The notes under the pieces are model-generated. The model was not told the origin of the DNA. It worked only from the letters and a program-made list of their open reading frames with translations, and searched no databases. Shown here in pieces: positions 50,910 to 60,444 of a stretch of 64,000 bases of DNA (the first letter of the stretch is position 1; the number at the start of each line of letters is the position of its first letter). The translations under genes and the position numbers were made by a program. The stretch is from Rhizobium sp. Root1220 (GTDB lineage: Bacteria; Pseudomonadota; Alphaproteobacteria; Rhizobiales; Rhizobiaceae), in the NCBI RefSeq assembly GCF_001426265.1, contig NZ_LMDG01000010.1, positions 1 through 64,000 on the forward strand, written 5' to 3'.

Positions 50910-52235
50910 CTAGCGATGGCATGGCGGCGTAACGTTCTGTCCGTTATTGCAGGTCGGGCTTGCTGTGGCCTTCGCATGGCTGTTTGCCGACCCGGCCAAC
51001 TGGCCTACCTGGTTGGCGTAGTTGTCGCGTGTGTTCTGATCGACTATCGCGACCGGTGCGGCAAGGATCAAGCCGGCGGCATTGCCGGCCGCGGCAGCCG
51101 TCCCGGTCGTCGCTTCCAGGATCTGGTCGCCGAGACCTACCCGACTGTCGGTCAAGGTCTGCCCTTCGGAGATGCGCTGGCCGATGAGTTGAACGATCTG
51201 CGGGGACTCGGCGAACTTGCTGTGATTGAGCTTGTCACCAACTTTAATCTTGGTCAGATCGATGACCGTGATCTTGTTGGATTCCAGTTCCTGTTTGTAG
51301 GGAGCCTGCTCCGGATCGATTGCCCCCAGGCGAGGAATATCACCCCAGATCCGGCGCGAAAACGCCAGCGCCTTGTCGTCGCGCGACACGAAAAGCGTAA
51401 ACTGCGGATGCGGCTTGCCCATGTCGGCGATCATCGAGCGAAACACATCGACATCCACATCGGGAGCCGCGAGCATCACGTTCTTGAATTTTGCCGGGAG
51501 TTCGCCATTGCGGATCGCCATCTGGCGCAGCGCTTCCAGCGCGAGCCAGTTGCCCATGGAGTGAGCGAGTACGGAAACCTCCTTCACCTGTGAATCGCGC
51601 GCCAGATATTGAAACAGCGCTTCAAGCGCGTTGCGCGAATAATTCGTGCTTTCCCTGTCGTATCCATAGGCCAGCAGGCTTCCCCTCGACGGCCAGGTCA
51701 CCAGAACGGGTGCGCTGTGAACACCCGAGTCCTCGACGATCTGCGCAAACCGGTAGACGGCATCCTCGAATCGATTGTTGAAACCATGGATGAAAACAAG
51801 CGCGCTATGGTCCGGGCTTTTCTTCACCGAAGCATTGAGCCACGCCTTTGCGGCATCCACGGGAATTTCCTCCGCCTTCATCGTCGCGAAATCGGTCGCC
51901 GGATTGGCGGGCAGCCGCTTGGGCCAGGCAACGTCGCCCTCCTTCCGGACTGTCGTCGGTGGAATGGAAACGGTGATATTGGCAAAAGCTGGAGCTAGCC
52001 CGCGTTCGCCGGAGAACATTTCACCCGGTACCGTGGACGAACGGCGCGTGGTCGCCACCAACATGTCCACCTTGCTCGATGACGGGGCCGTGTCGGCCAC
52101 CGGCAACAGTACGTCTCTGGGATGGCCGCCGCAGCCCGACAGACCGATCAACAACGGCGTCAATACGATCCAACCCAGCCAGGCACAACCGGACGCCCGG
52201 CGGACGCGCCCGCCACACTCCTCAACTTCGGCCAT
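50910..52235 (-). CDS. DUF900-type alpha/beta hydrolase lipoprotein
   Basis: A 441-residue envelope protein. ATG 52235 follows GGGAGGT. The N-terminus has a lipobox LLIGLSGCGG, so it is probably lipid-anchored. The hydrolase domain shows ALVFIHGFNNRFEDAVYRFA, the nucleophile serine in VLAHSMGNWLALEAL and the acid in LFVSRDDKALAFSRR, with the likely histidine in KLNHSKFAESP. The C-terminal tail is rich in A, G, N and Q. A decayed copy of its C-terminus is at 22397. It lies 52 bp after the outer-membrane protein 2 gene on the same strand. Confidence 0.82.
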   Translation of the reverse strand: MAEVEECGGRVRRASGCAWLGWIVLTPLLIGLSGCGGHPRDVLLPVADTAPSSSKVDMLVATTRRSSTVPGEMFSGERGLAPAFANITVSIPPTTVRKEGDVAWPKRLPANPATDFATMKAEEIPVDAAKAWLNASVKKSPDHSALVFIHGFNNRFEDAVYRFAQIVEDSGVHSAPVLVTWPSRGSLLAYGYDRESTNYSRNALEALFQYLARDSQVKEVSVLAHSMGNWLALEALRQMAIRNGELPAKFKNVMLAAPDVDVDVFRSMIADMGKPHPQFTLFVSRDDKALAFSRRIWGDIPRLGAIDPEQAPYKQELESNKITVIDLTKIKVGDKLNHSKFAESPQIVQLIGQRISEGQTLTDSRVGLGDQILEATTGTAAAAGNAAGLILAAPVAIVDQNTRDNYANQVGQLAGSANSHAKATASPTCNNGQNVTPPCHR

Positions 52236-52287
52236 GCCACCTCCCTTCAGGCGCCATTGCAGGTTTGTACAAGCGTGCCGGCGACCC

Positions 52288-53082
52288 CTAGAAACGGATC
52301 GCGACACCAAGGATAGGTCCTTGCTGGACGACGTCGAAGACAAAGCCGTCGTTGCGGTAGTCAACACCCAGCGCGCGGTAGCCGGCGACCGCTGAAACGG
52401 TTTCGTTGAACTTGTAGCCGACGCCCGCCATCACATCCCAATCGAGGTCAGCCCCGCCTGCGCCGACCATCGCCCAGCCTGTTGCGTAAATGCTCGGTGT
52501 AAAGAAGAAACTTCCTTTGACGCCCGCCAAAGCATCGACCCACGTGGCGTCGTCGTCCCTTTCGACACCGCCAAGAAGACCACCGTTGAAGGAGATTGTC
52601 GTATCCGCCGACCAGAGCCTCGCCGCACCTACGACGTCGAGATTGCCGCTCGGACCTTCAACAACAGTGTACCCCGCTCCCAATAGGCCTGCGAATGTCT
52701 TGGACGTGACCTCGATGCTGTCGGCGACGATTCCGCGCCGCGTCGAGGCATCATTGGAAAGCTTGGTATAGATGACGTCGCCAAAGACACTATAGCGTCC
52801 GTATCGCGCTTCGCCGATTGCCATCGCAGCAAAATCGAGGTGGTCGAAGATGTCGCTGAAGCTCGCATCGACATGCACTTCCGGCAACCCGAACTGGGCG
52901 ATATCGCCGGACATGCCCGCACCCCAGAAATATGGAGCCAGCGTGAACGTCCAACCGCTTTGTGTCTCCACCTGCTCGGCGCCAGGAGCGAGAAGCTGAG
53001 TAACGTCGGCTGCTCTACCCGAACCGCAGATCGCCGTCACGCCCAACACGACAACGGCGGCACCCCTTGCATAAAACCTCAT
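52288..53082 (-). CDS. Outer-membrane beta-barrel protein, paralogue 2
   Basis: A 264-residue protein with a signal peptide (cleaved near GRA-ADV) and strands nearly matching paralogue 1: WTFTLAPYFWGAGMSGDIAQ, FGLPEVHVDASFSDIFDHLD, DDDATWVDALAGVKGSFFF and YRALGVDYRNDGFVF, ending in IRF. Such a terminal aromatic residue is the outer-membrane assembly signal. It is in an apparent operon with the DUF900 lipoprotein. The 19-bp motif found upstream of paralogue 1 is not found here. Confidence 0.82.
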   Translation of the reverse strand: MRFYARGAAVVVLGVTAICGSGRAADVTQLLAPGAEQVETQSGWTFTLAPYFWGAGMSGDIAQFGLPEVHVDASFSDIFDHLDFAAMAIGEARYGRYSVFGDVIYTKLSNDASTRRGIVADSIEVTSKTFAGLLGAGYTVVEGPSGNLDVVGAARLWSADTTISFNGGLLGGVERDDDATWVDALAGVKGSFFFTPSIYATGWAMVGAGGADLDWDVMAGVGYKFNETVSAVAGYRALGVDYRNDGFVFDVVQQGPILGVAIRF

Positions 53083-53506
53083 GACCCTTGTCCCTCTCAG
53101 ATCAGACGCCCTCCCTACGAGGCGTCAGCTTACTCCCGTGCAACACGGTTTCCGAGGTCGCGAACCAACCCGCAACCCACGAAATCACAATAAGTCTGGC
53201 TGATATTGGAACGAGAAATCCTGGCCGTCACTACACGCACTACAGCTGCCATGGATGAGCCCCCTCGGCTCCAGGTCGTCAACCTTACGGTGCATTAGGC
53301 TTTCAATATATTTCGAATCCTATGAACCCTAATCGCCAATAGGTCAAGGCAGACAGCACTCGCGGACCTCTGCCTGCCGGCGGAAAATTGTGCCTAGATG
53401 CAGACGGGCATCAGTGTTCTTCGGCCCGGGCCCACCCATTGACAACCGTATCCCGTCGATGAAGGCTTTCAGGCTACGAAGCTTGGGCTCCCGGGTGGAT
53501 TCAAAA
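53083..53506. other. Divergent intergenic region without a supported gene
   Basis: About 420 bp between the outer-membrane protein 2 and esterase genes. It is AT-richer around 53300-53345. No copy of either operator-like motif and no strong inverted repeat was seen. An in-frame upstream start for the esterase at 53390 adds 39 residues without a good ribosome-binding site and is rejected. Confidence 0.35.
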
Positions 53507-54406
53507 ATGACTGACCAAAGCGAAGTCGATGCGATCCGTACGTTACTCGGTTCCAAGCCCCGCCCCGTGGGGTGGGCTGAGCGAAGACAGAGGCTCGATG
53601 AAGTCGGCTCGATCTGGCCGGTAGAAGAAGACATCGATCTCGAACCAGTAGACGTGGACGGCATATCGGGAGAATGGTCCCTCGCGCCCGGCAGCGATCC
53701 CTCGCGCGTCCTGCTCTTCTTTCACGGCGGCGGCTATTGCTCGGGTTCCATCCAAAGCCATCGCCGTCTGGTAACGGAAGCCGGTCGTGCGGCAGGTATA
53801 CGCACACTTGCCGTCGCCTATCGCCTTGCCCCGGAAAACCCGTTCCCGGCGGCCCTTGAAGACGCGATAGCCGCCTGGCGTTTCCTGCGCCGCCAGGACT
53901 TTGCTGCAGAGAACATCGTTGTCGGCGGCGACAGCGCCGGTGGCGGGATCACGCTCTCGCTCCTCACCGGCTTGCGAGACGAAGGGGCAGCGTTGCCTGC
54001 CTGTGGCTGGCTGATCTCGCCATGGACCGACCTGACAATGTCGGGCACGACGCTGGCGACCAAGGACGCAATCGATCCGATCATCCACACGGCCTATCTC
54101 GGCGAGCTGGCGGATGCCTATCTCGGTTTGGGCATAGACCGCACGGACCCACGCGTTTCGCCGCTCCATGCCGATCTGAAAGGCCTGCCCCCTCTCCTCG
54201 TGCAGGTGGGCTCCGCCGAGACGCTGCTTGCCGACGCTACCCGCCTTGCAGCCGCCGCAGGCGGCGCGGATGTCGCCGTCACCTTGGAAATCTGGCCGCA
54301 CATGATCCATGCATGGCCGCTATGGAACGCCCATCTTGAGCCGGGGCGACGCGCGCTTGCCACTGCCGGAGCGTTCATGCAACGCCATGTGTCAGGCGCT
54401 CCATAG
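53507..54406 (+). CDS. Hormone-sensitive-lipase-type esterase (alpha/beta hydrolase)
   Basis: A 299-residue carboxylesterase. The oxyanion motif HGGG is in LFFHGGGYCSGSIQSH near residue 72, the nucleophile serine in VVGGDSAGGGITLSL near 145, the acid in the GSAETLLADATRL region and the histidine in MIHAWPLWN. These are diagnostic of HSL-family esterases acting on short acyl esters. It is cytoplasmic with no signal peptide. A weak GGTGG precedes the ATG. Confidence 0.87.
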   Translation: MTDQSEVDAIRTLLGSKPRPVGWAERRQRLDEVGSIWPVEEDIDLEPVDVDGISGEWSLAPGSDPSRVLLFFHGGGYCSGSIQSHRRLVTEAGRAAGIRTLAVAYRLAPENPFPAALEDAIAAWRFLRRQDFAAENIVVGGDSAGGGITLSLLTGLRDEGAALPACGWLISPWTDLTMSGTTLATKDAIDPIIHTAYLGELADAYLGLGIDRTDPRVSPLHADLKGLPPLLVQVGSAETLLADATRLAAAAGGADVAVTLEIWPHMIHAWPLWNAHLEPGRRALATAGAFMQRHVSGAP

Positions 54407-54464
54407 CAAACGCGTTCGTACGACCTAGCTTTTCGGCGTCGGTCACGTCTGGGAGGAGACAATA

Positions 54465-54950
54465 ATGCGTGTCAAGGGTTTGTCGCGGCTGCTCGTGGTC
54501 TTGGGCGTACTAGCGATCACCGCCGCACCCGCAATCGCAAAAATGCAAACACCAAGTGGTACGGTCCCGCATCGCGAACGCGTCGCCCGGGTCGCCTCCA
54601 AACCGCAGCAGCAGGTCGGGCTGGCAGGACACTGGCTGGCCGAGGATATCCGCGGCCGCGGCGTCATCGATGATCTTCAGACGGTTCTGGAACTGGCAGC
54701 GGATGGCAGCGTCAGTGGCAGCGGTGGCTGCAATCGGATGTTCGGCAACGCAACGATTACCGGCGACAAGATCACATTCGGCCTGCTTGGAAGCACCCGG
54801 ATGGCTTGCCCACCCGCCGTCATGGATCAGGAAGCCAAGTTTCATGCAGCGTTAAAGGATGTTCGCGGCTGGCGTATCGATTCTGCGACAGGCAAGCTCT
54901 TGCTTCTCGATGCCGGGGGAATGCCGATCGTCACTCTCTCCCGGATGTAG
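54465..54950 (+). CDS. META-domain protein (HslJ-like), exported
   Basis: A 161-residue protein with a signal peptide (LLVVLGVLAITAAPAIAK) and a META/HslJ domain: LAGHWLAEDIRG, VSGSGGCNRMFGNATITG and STRMACPPAVMDQEAKFHAA, with the paired cysteines of the family. In E. coli HslJ is a heat-induced lipoprotein linked to novobiocin resistance, but this one has no lipobox. A hairpin follows at its stop codon. Confidence 0.82.
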   Translation: MRVKGLSRLLVVLGVLAITAAPAIAKMQTPSGTVPHRERVARVASKPQQQVGLAGHWLAEDIRGRGVIDDLQTVLELAADGSVSGSGGCNRMFGNATITGDKITFGLLGSTRMACPPAVMDQEAKFHAALKDVRGWRIDSATGKLLLLDAGGMPIVTLSRM

Positions 54951-54976
54951 GGCGCGGCTTGCGGGCCACGCCCTAC
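54947..54976. terminator. Stem-loop between convergent META and aldo/keto reductase genes
   Basis: GTAGGGCG (54947-54954) and CGCCCTAC (54969-54976) are perfect inverted repeats, with GGC/GCC able to extend pairing inside the 14-base loop. It overlaps the META stop and lies before the convergent stop at 55006. No T-run. Confidence 0.5.
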
Positions 54977-55005
54977 GGCGCTTGGGTCCGATTGCGAGTG
55001 GACGG

Positions 55006-55836
55006 CTAGGCTGCCTTGTCCCACACCGGGGCAAGACCGTCCGGGCTGACGATGCGACCGTCGCTCCGGGCCAGAGCATGGATCGCCGTCATCTCGCTGG
55101 CATTCAACTCGAAATCGAAGATCGCGGCGTTCTCGCTCGCACGCTTTTCCGACACTGTCTTCGATAGAGTGACAAAGCCCTGCTGGACGATCCAGCGAAG
55201 GACGATCTGCGCGACCGATTTTCCGTGGGCCGCCGCAATGGCCTTCAAGACGGGATCGACGAGGACCTTGCCGTCCGCCATGGCGTAATATGCGGTCAGC
55301 GATATTCCCAATTCGCGGGCAACATCGACGACCGGCGTCTGGTCGAGATAGGGATGATACTCGATCTGATTGTTAACAAGCGGCAATGCGCTGAGCCCGA
55401 CTGCCTGTTTCATCAGGGCCGCGGTGAAATTGGATACGCCGATGTGTCGCACCTTGCCGGCATTGGCGACATCATTCAGCGCAGCGACCTGCTCGGCCAA
55501 AGGCACCGTTTCGTTTGGCCAGTGCAACAGCAAAAGGTCGACATAGTCTGTCTTCAGTTTTTTCAGGCTTTCGTCCACGGAGGCGACAAATGCTGCGTGT
55601 GCATAGTTTTCAACCCAGACCTTGGTGGTCAGGAAGACGTCCGTGCGCGAAATGCCGGATCGCATGATCCCCTCACCAACCTCCGCCTCGTTGCCATAGA
55701 TCTGCGCCGTGTCGATATGGCGATATCCGTTCTTCAGTACGTGCGACACCATGCGTTCGGTATCGGGACCGGGCATGCGGAACGTTCCGAAGCCGAGGGC
55801 CGGTATCGAGGCGCCGTTTGCGGTGACGAATTTCAT
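55006..55836 (-). CDS. Aldo/keto reductase
   Basis: A 276-residue NADPH-dependent reductase of the AKR superfamily, near 2,5-diketo-D-gluconate reductases. The catalytic tetrad is visible: D and Y in YRHIDTAQIYGNE, K in FLTTKVWVEN, H in LLLHWPNE. The cofactor motif is near FVTLSKTVSEKRASEN. The 55836 start follows GGAAG and matches family length; the longer form has a proline-rich N-terminus unlike the family. It is followed by an MFS gene read in the same direction upstream. Confidence 0.88.
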   Translation of the reverse strand: MKFVTANGASIPALGFGTFRMPGPDTERMVSHVLKNGYRHIDTAQIYGNEAEVGEGIMRSGISRTDVFLTTKVWVENYAHAAFVASVDESLKKLKTDYVDLLLLHWPNETVPLAEQVAALNDVANAGKVRHIGVSNFTAALMKQAVGLSALPLVNNQIEYHPYLDQTPVVDVARELGISLTAYYAMADGKVLVDPVLKAIAAAHGKSVAQIVLRWIVQQGFVTLSKTVSEKRASENAAIFDFELNASEMTAIHALARSDGRIVSPDGLAPVWDKAA

Positions 55837-55858
55837 GATTGCTTCCTTTGTTCTTGGT

Positions 55859-57052
55859 TCAGGCGGGTTGCGTGGCAGTGCCGGCGGTTCCTTGGGAGCG
55901 GCGGTCCAGGGCGCCACTCCAGAGCGTGAGGCCTACGGCAGCGGCGACGAGGATCGCCCCGACCCAGGGGGTTGCGCCGAGACCAAGCGAGGATTCGACC
56001 ACCAGGCCGCCGATCCAGGCTCCGGCAGCGATGCCGAGGTTGAACGCAGCGATGTTCAACGCCGAGGCGACATCCACGGCGGCAGGGCGCACCTGCTTGG
56101 CAAGCTGCACGACGTAGATCTGAAGGCCGGGGACATTGGCGAAGGACAGGAAGCCAAGTGCCGCCAGTGTTGGGATCGCCAGCCATGGTGAGACGGCCGT
56201 GAAGCTGAACAGCACGAGGACCACGGCCTGGGCTATGAACAGGCCTGTCAGCGCCCGTACCGGATCGCGATTGGCCAGCCGGCCGCCGATGACATTTCCA
56301 GCTGCAATGGCAATGCCATAGAGCACGAGGATGATGCCGACAGTCGACTCTGCGAAGCCGGTGACCTCCTGCAGGATCGATGCGAGGAAAGTGAAGGTGA
56401 CGAAGGTGCCGCCATATCCAAGCGCAGTCATGGCAAAGACGATGAGGAGACGGCCGCTGCCAAGAACCTTTATCTGATCGCCGATCGTTGCCGCGGGTGC
56501 CTTCTTCAGGTTCGACGGGAGAAGCAGCGCGATGGCAAGAAAGGCGAACACCCCCAGGCCTGCGACGGCAGCAAAGGTTGCGCGCCAGCCGAACACCTGG
56601 CCGATGAAGGTGCCGAGCGGAACACCGGTGACGATGGCGACCGTCAATCCCATGAACATCATCGCAATGGCGGAGGCACGACGGTTTTCAGGAACGAGAT
56701 CCGCGGCAATCGTCGATCCGACAGAGAAGAAGACGCCGTGCGCAAAGGCCGAAAGGACGCGCGCGACAAGCAGCGGCGAGTAGCTTTGGCTGAGAGCGGC
56801 CATGCCGTTGCCGACAACGAAGAGCGCCATAAGGCCAAGCAGCAGCGGCTTCCGTTCGATCCGCCCGGTAAGGGCGGTCAGTATCGGCGCGCCGAAGGTG
56901 ACGCCGAGGGCATAGACGCTGACGATCAACCCTGCCAGGGGCAACGTTATGTGCAGGTCGGTTGCCACGGTCGGCAGCAAGCCGACGATGACGAACTCCG
57001 TAGTTCCGATCGCGTAGGCCGCGATCGTCAGGGCAAAGAGAGCTATTGGCAT
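55859..57052 (-). CDS. MFS efflux transporter, AraJ/YdhP-like
   Basis: A 397-residue permease of the drug/sugar-efflux branch, with LTIAAYAIGTTEFVIVGLLP at helix 1 and RVLSAFAHGVFFSVGS in helix 5. ATG 57052 has GAGG seven bases upstream and matches family size. Longer in-frame starts at 57358 are unsupported. It probably co-transcribes with the aldo/keto reductase and is divergent from the LysR gene that likely controls it. Related proteins export sugars or drugs. Confidence 0.87.
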   Translation of the reverse strand: MPIALFALTIAAYAIGTTEFVIVGLLPTVATDLHITLPLAGLIVSVYALGVTFGAPILTALTGRIERKPLLLGLMALFVVGNGMAALSQSYSPLLVARVLSAFAHGVFFSVGSTIAADLVPENRRASAIAMMFMGLTVAIVTGVPLGTFIGQVFGWRATFAAVAGLGVFAFLAIALLLPSNLKKAPAATIGDQIKVLGSGRLLIVFAMTALGYGGTFVTFTFLASILQEVTGFAESTVGIILVLYGIAIAAGNVIGGRLANRDPVRALTGLFIAQAVVLVLFSFTAVSPWLAIPTLAALGFLSFANVPGLQIYVVQLAKQVRPAAVDVASALNIAAFNLGIAAGAWIGGLVVESSLGLGATPWVGAILVAAAVGLTLWSGALDRRSQGTAGTATQPA

Positions 57053-57179
57053 GATGTGCCTCGAATGATCGGCCGGTCTTGCCGGCATGGTTGACTGATC
57101 AACATATGAGGGACTGCCAGTTTTTCCAAAAGATGGTATATAGTCAAAGTACTTGTGAACAAAATTCATAGGAGGCCAC
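57053..57179. promoter_or_regulatory. Divergent MFS / LysR control region
   Basis: The 127-bp gap contains the inverted repeat GTTGA-CTGA-TCAAC at 57090-57103, a candidate LysR binding site placed near the MFS start, and an AT-rich segment at 57110-57160. AGGAGG four bases before 57180 supports the LysR start. Confidence 0.5.
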
Positions 57180-58076
57180 ATGGACAACCGCGCCGGCGAG
57201 ATGGAAGTATTCGTGGAAGCCGCCACGCTCCAAAGCTTTTCGGCGGCTGGTCGCAGGCTGCGATTGTCCCCCTCCGCCGTCAGCAAGCTGGTGACGCGCC
57301 TGGAGGAACGCCTCGGCACACGGCTGATGGTTCGAACGACCCGACATTTGCAGCTCACGCCGGAGGGCGAGGTCTATCTGGAACGCGCCCGGCGAATTCT
57401 CGAAGAAATCACCGAAACAGAGCAAGCTGTTGCGGCAGGCGGCGCGGCCGTACCGAGAGGCCGGCTACGGGTGACCGCCTCGGTGGGTTTTGGCGTCCAG
57501 TACGTGGTGCCGCTTGTCAGGGACTACCTTGCCACCTACCCCGAGGTTCAGCTCGAACTGTCGCTGAACGACGGGCTTGTCGATATCGTCGGAGAGCGAA
57601 CCGATGTGGCGATACGCTCGGGCAACCTTCGCGATACATCGCTGAAGGCCCGCAAGCTTCTCGAAAGCCGAAGGGTCATCGTCGCGTCTCCCGCCTATCT
57701 CGATAAATTCGGCCTGCCAGAAAAACCTGGCGATCTTGACCGGCACAATTGCCTGACATTCAGCTTTCGCCCGACGCTGGAAGAGTGGCCGTTTCGAGAG
57801 CCCGACACACGCGACCTGTTCTCCAAGGCAGTCAGCGGAAACTTCGAGGCGAACAACGGGCCGACGGTGCGCGCGCTGTGCCTCGAAGGCATGGGTCTCG
57901 CCCGTGTCGGACGCTTTCACGTGCAGCCATATCTCGATGCCGGAACGCTCGTCCCCGTGCTTGAGACATTCAATCCCGACGACATCGAACTCATCCACGC
58001 CGTCTATGCCGGACACGAACACTTGGCGAAACGCGTCCGGACTTTTATAGATTTTCTGGCCGATCGCGTGATGTGA
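57180..58076 (+). CDS. LysR-family transcriptional regulator
   Basis: A 298-residue regulator. The helix-turn-helix is at residues 5-65 (MEVFVEAATLQSFSAAGRRL, SPSAVSKLVTRLEERLGTRL). The effector domain spans 90-295, with VTASVGFGVQYVVPLVRDYL and DVAIRSGNLRDTSLKARKLL as in the MFS/AKR-linked LysR subgroup. It is divergent from the MFS and aldo/keto reductase genes and probably activates or represses them. GGAGG spacing fixes the start. Confidence 0.9.
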   Translation: MDNRAGEMEVFVEAATLQSFSAAGRRLRLSPSAVSKLVTRLEERLGTRLMVRTTRHLQLTPEGEVYLERARRILEEITETEQAVAAGGAAVPRGRLRVTASVGFGVQYVVPLVRDYLATYPEVQLELSLNDGLVDIVGERTDVAIRSGNLRDTSLKARKLLESRRVIVASPAYLDKFGLPEKPGDLDRHNCLTFSFRPTLEEWPFREPDTRDLFSKAVSGNFEANNGPTVRALCLEGMGLARVGRFHVQPYLDAGTLVPVLETFNPDDIELIHAVYAGHEHLAKRVRTFIDFLADRVM

Positions 58077-58356
58077 CGCCTGATTTGTCGAAAAACACCC
58101 GAAAAGGCCCGGATAAATCGACGTATACGCGTTATTTTGCGATCATGCACTTACGTCCCTCTCGCGTTTTCGTATTGTGTCCTGATCGTGATCGGCAGCG
58201 AGGGTGGCGCAATGTCGTATTCCGGAAGCCCGGCAGCCCACGTCGTGCTGCAATCCGTTCCGGTTGAACCGGCCGGTGCCTCTGGAACAACGAGCAGCGC
58301 GTGCCGCGCCGGGGATTCGGTTGTGACACGAATTTTCAGTTTGGGGATAGCGCAGC

Positions 58357-60309
58357 ATGACGAGATTGATTGCCCTCCTGTTCATTGTCCTCCTGTCATT
58401 CACCACCGTCGCAGCGCAGGAGACGCGAACGCCACCTGCAAAGATAGACGAACTCCTCAAGCTGCTGCAGGATCCCGATGTCCAATCGTGGCTGCAAAGC
58501 CGGAAGACCGAAGCGGCCGCACCCGCCGAAATCGAACCAGCTGCAGCGCTGACGCAATGGGAACGGTCGATGCGGAATCGCATCGGCAGCATCTTCGCCT
58601 CGTTGCCTCGTATTCCGTCCGAGCTTGCAGCGGCCGCGGCAAGAACGAGAAACGATGCCCTGGATCACGGCTACGCGCCGGTTCTTGTGATCTTCGCCGG
58701 TCTGATCCTGCTGGGCGCTATAGCCGAGGCGCTGTTCCGCCGATATCTGTCTGCACGCATGGCCGGTTCGCCTATTGCCGCAAGTTTCCTGCCTGTGGTG
58801 GCATTTGCGGCGACGATGGCAATCGTGTTTTTCTCTGTCGAATGGCCACCTCTCGCTCGCATCGTTTTGCTGACCTACCTGCTCGCATTCGTCGCATACC
58901 GGTGCCTGTCCGCCATCGTTGAATTCGCAACGACAGACGCCCGGATCCGCAGCCGGATCCGGCTGTTTTTCGCCGTCCTGCTCGTTGGCTCCTCGCTTAC
59001 CGCCCTGGGACCTCCACTGGGTGTCGACCCGGCCGTACGCTCCGCAATCGCCCATTGCTTTTCCGTGATCCTTTTGTTTGTCGCGATTGAAGGCGTGTGG
59101 AAACTTTCAACCGCGGTGCGCGTCCGCAAAGTCGGTCTGGTTTGCTACCTTGTAGCCATCTGGCTCCTGTGGTGCATCGGCCTCAAGGGACTGTTCTGGC
59201 TTGGCATCTATGCAATCGCCCTGCCGGGTGTCCTGCGGACGGTGGGCAGCGCCGCCGAGGTGTTTTCCGCGGCCCGACCGGGGGCGGCATTGAACGATGC
59301 GAGAACCGTCCTTGCATCGCGCGGCAGCCGCGCCGTCGTCATCCTGCTCGCGGCAGCCTGGCTCGCGATGGTCTGGAGCCTCAATCCGGACACCTTGGGC
59401 CACGGAAACCCGGCCATGACAGCGATTGTCTTCGGCCTCCTGAAAAGCGTGATCGTGATCCTGCTTGCCGATCTCATCTGGCATCTGCTGCGGGCTTTCA
59501 TAGACAGGAAGCTTCAGCAGTCGGCCACCGGCGAAGCCGCGGCACCGGGAGCGCTTGCCCGTGCCAGCCGCCTGCGTACACTTCTGCCTATCTTCCGCAA
59601 CGTCATCGCGGTTGTCGTGCTCGTGGTCGCCGCGTTGATCGTGCTAGCGGAACTGGGCGTCGAAATCGGACCTTTGATCGCCGGCGCAGGCATTTTCGGT
59701 GTCGCGATCGGTTTCGGATCGCAAACGCTCGTCAAGGACGTCATCAGCGGCGTGTTCTATATGCTCGACGACGCATTCCGTGTGGGTGAATACATCCAGT
59801 CGGGGAGCTACAAGGGCACGGTCGAATCCTTCAGCCTGCGCTCCGTGCGTCTGCGCCACCACCGCGGACCGGTGTTTACCGTGCCGTTTGGAGAATTGGG
59901 CGCCGTCGAAAACATGAGCCGCGACTGGGTTATCGACAAATTCCGGATCTCGGTCGGCTACGATACCGACATCGCGCAAGCCCGCAAGATCGCCAAGGCG
60001 ATTGGCGCCGAATTGCAGGCCGACCCCGAGGTTGGTCCGCTCTTCATACAGCCGCTGAAGATGAAGGGCGTGGAGGAGTTCGGGGACTACGGCATCGTGC
60101 TGAGCTTCGCCATGACCACCGTACCCGGCCAGCAGACCTACATCCGCCGCAAGGCCTATGCCATGATCCGCGAGGCCTTCAAGAAGGCTGGCATCGAGTT
60201 CGCGCAGCCGACAGTGCAGGTCGGCGGCGACGACAAGGGCGGTGCCGCGGCCGCGGCGTCGGCAGTACGGCAGATGCAGGTGAAAACCCAGGCCGGAGGT
60301 GAAAGCTGA
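58357..60309 (+). CDS. Large MscS-family mechanosensitive channel
   Basis: A 650-residue protein with a signal peptide (cleaved near VAA-QET), a periplasmic helical region to about 105, some eight to ten membrane helices, then the MscS core. The pore helix and beta domain are in AGAGIFGVAIGFGSQTLVKD and ISGVFYMLDDAFRVGEYI near 445-485, followed by the alpha/beta domain (KFRISVGYDTDIAQARKIAK). The layout resembles YbiO/MscM-type channels. It would release solutes on osmotic downshock. It has its own promoter region (58077-58356), in which nothing else was seen. Confidence 0.88.
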   Translation: MTRLIALLFIVLLSFTTVAAQETRTPPAKIDELLKLLQDPDVQSWLQSRKTEAAAPAEIEPAAALTQWERSMRNRIGSIFASLPRIPSELAAAAARTRNDALDHGYAPVLVIFAGLILLGAIAEALFRRYLSARMAGSPIAASFLPVVAFAATMAIVFFSVEWPPLARIVLLTYLLAFVAYRCLSAIVEFATTDARIRSRIRLFFAVLLVGSSLTALGPPLGVDPAVRSAIAHCFSVILLFVAIEGVWKLSTAVRVRKVGLVCYLVAIWLLWCIGLKGLFWLGIYAIALPGVLRTVGSAAEVFSAARPGAALNDARTVLASRGSRAVVILLAAAWLAMVWSLNPDTLGHGNPAMTAIVFGLLKSVIVILLADLIWHLLRAFIDRKLQQSATGEAAAPGALARASRLRTLLPIFRNVIAVVVLVVAALIVLAELGVEIGPLIAGAGIFGVAIGFGSQTLVKDVISGVFYMLDDAFRVGEYIQSGSYKGTVESFSLRSVRLRHHRGPVFTVPFGELGAVENMSRDWVIDKFRISVGYDTDIAQARKIAKAIGAELQADPEVGPLFIQPLKMKGVEEFGDYGIVLSFAMTTVPGQQTYIRRKAYAMIREAFKKAGIEFAQPTVQVGGDDKGGAAAAASAVRQMQVKTQAGGES

Positions 60310-60444
60310 GGCAGCAGAAGCTTCAGTTGAAGAACTTGCCACACCGGCGGCCTTGCATTCATCCGGCGCATGGAGTCAGCCGGGCATCCTTGGAAACGCA
60401 CGCTCGGACAGGTGAATTTCCAAAGGTGACCGACTGCTTCGCTC

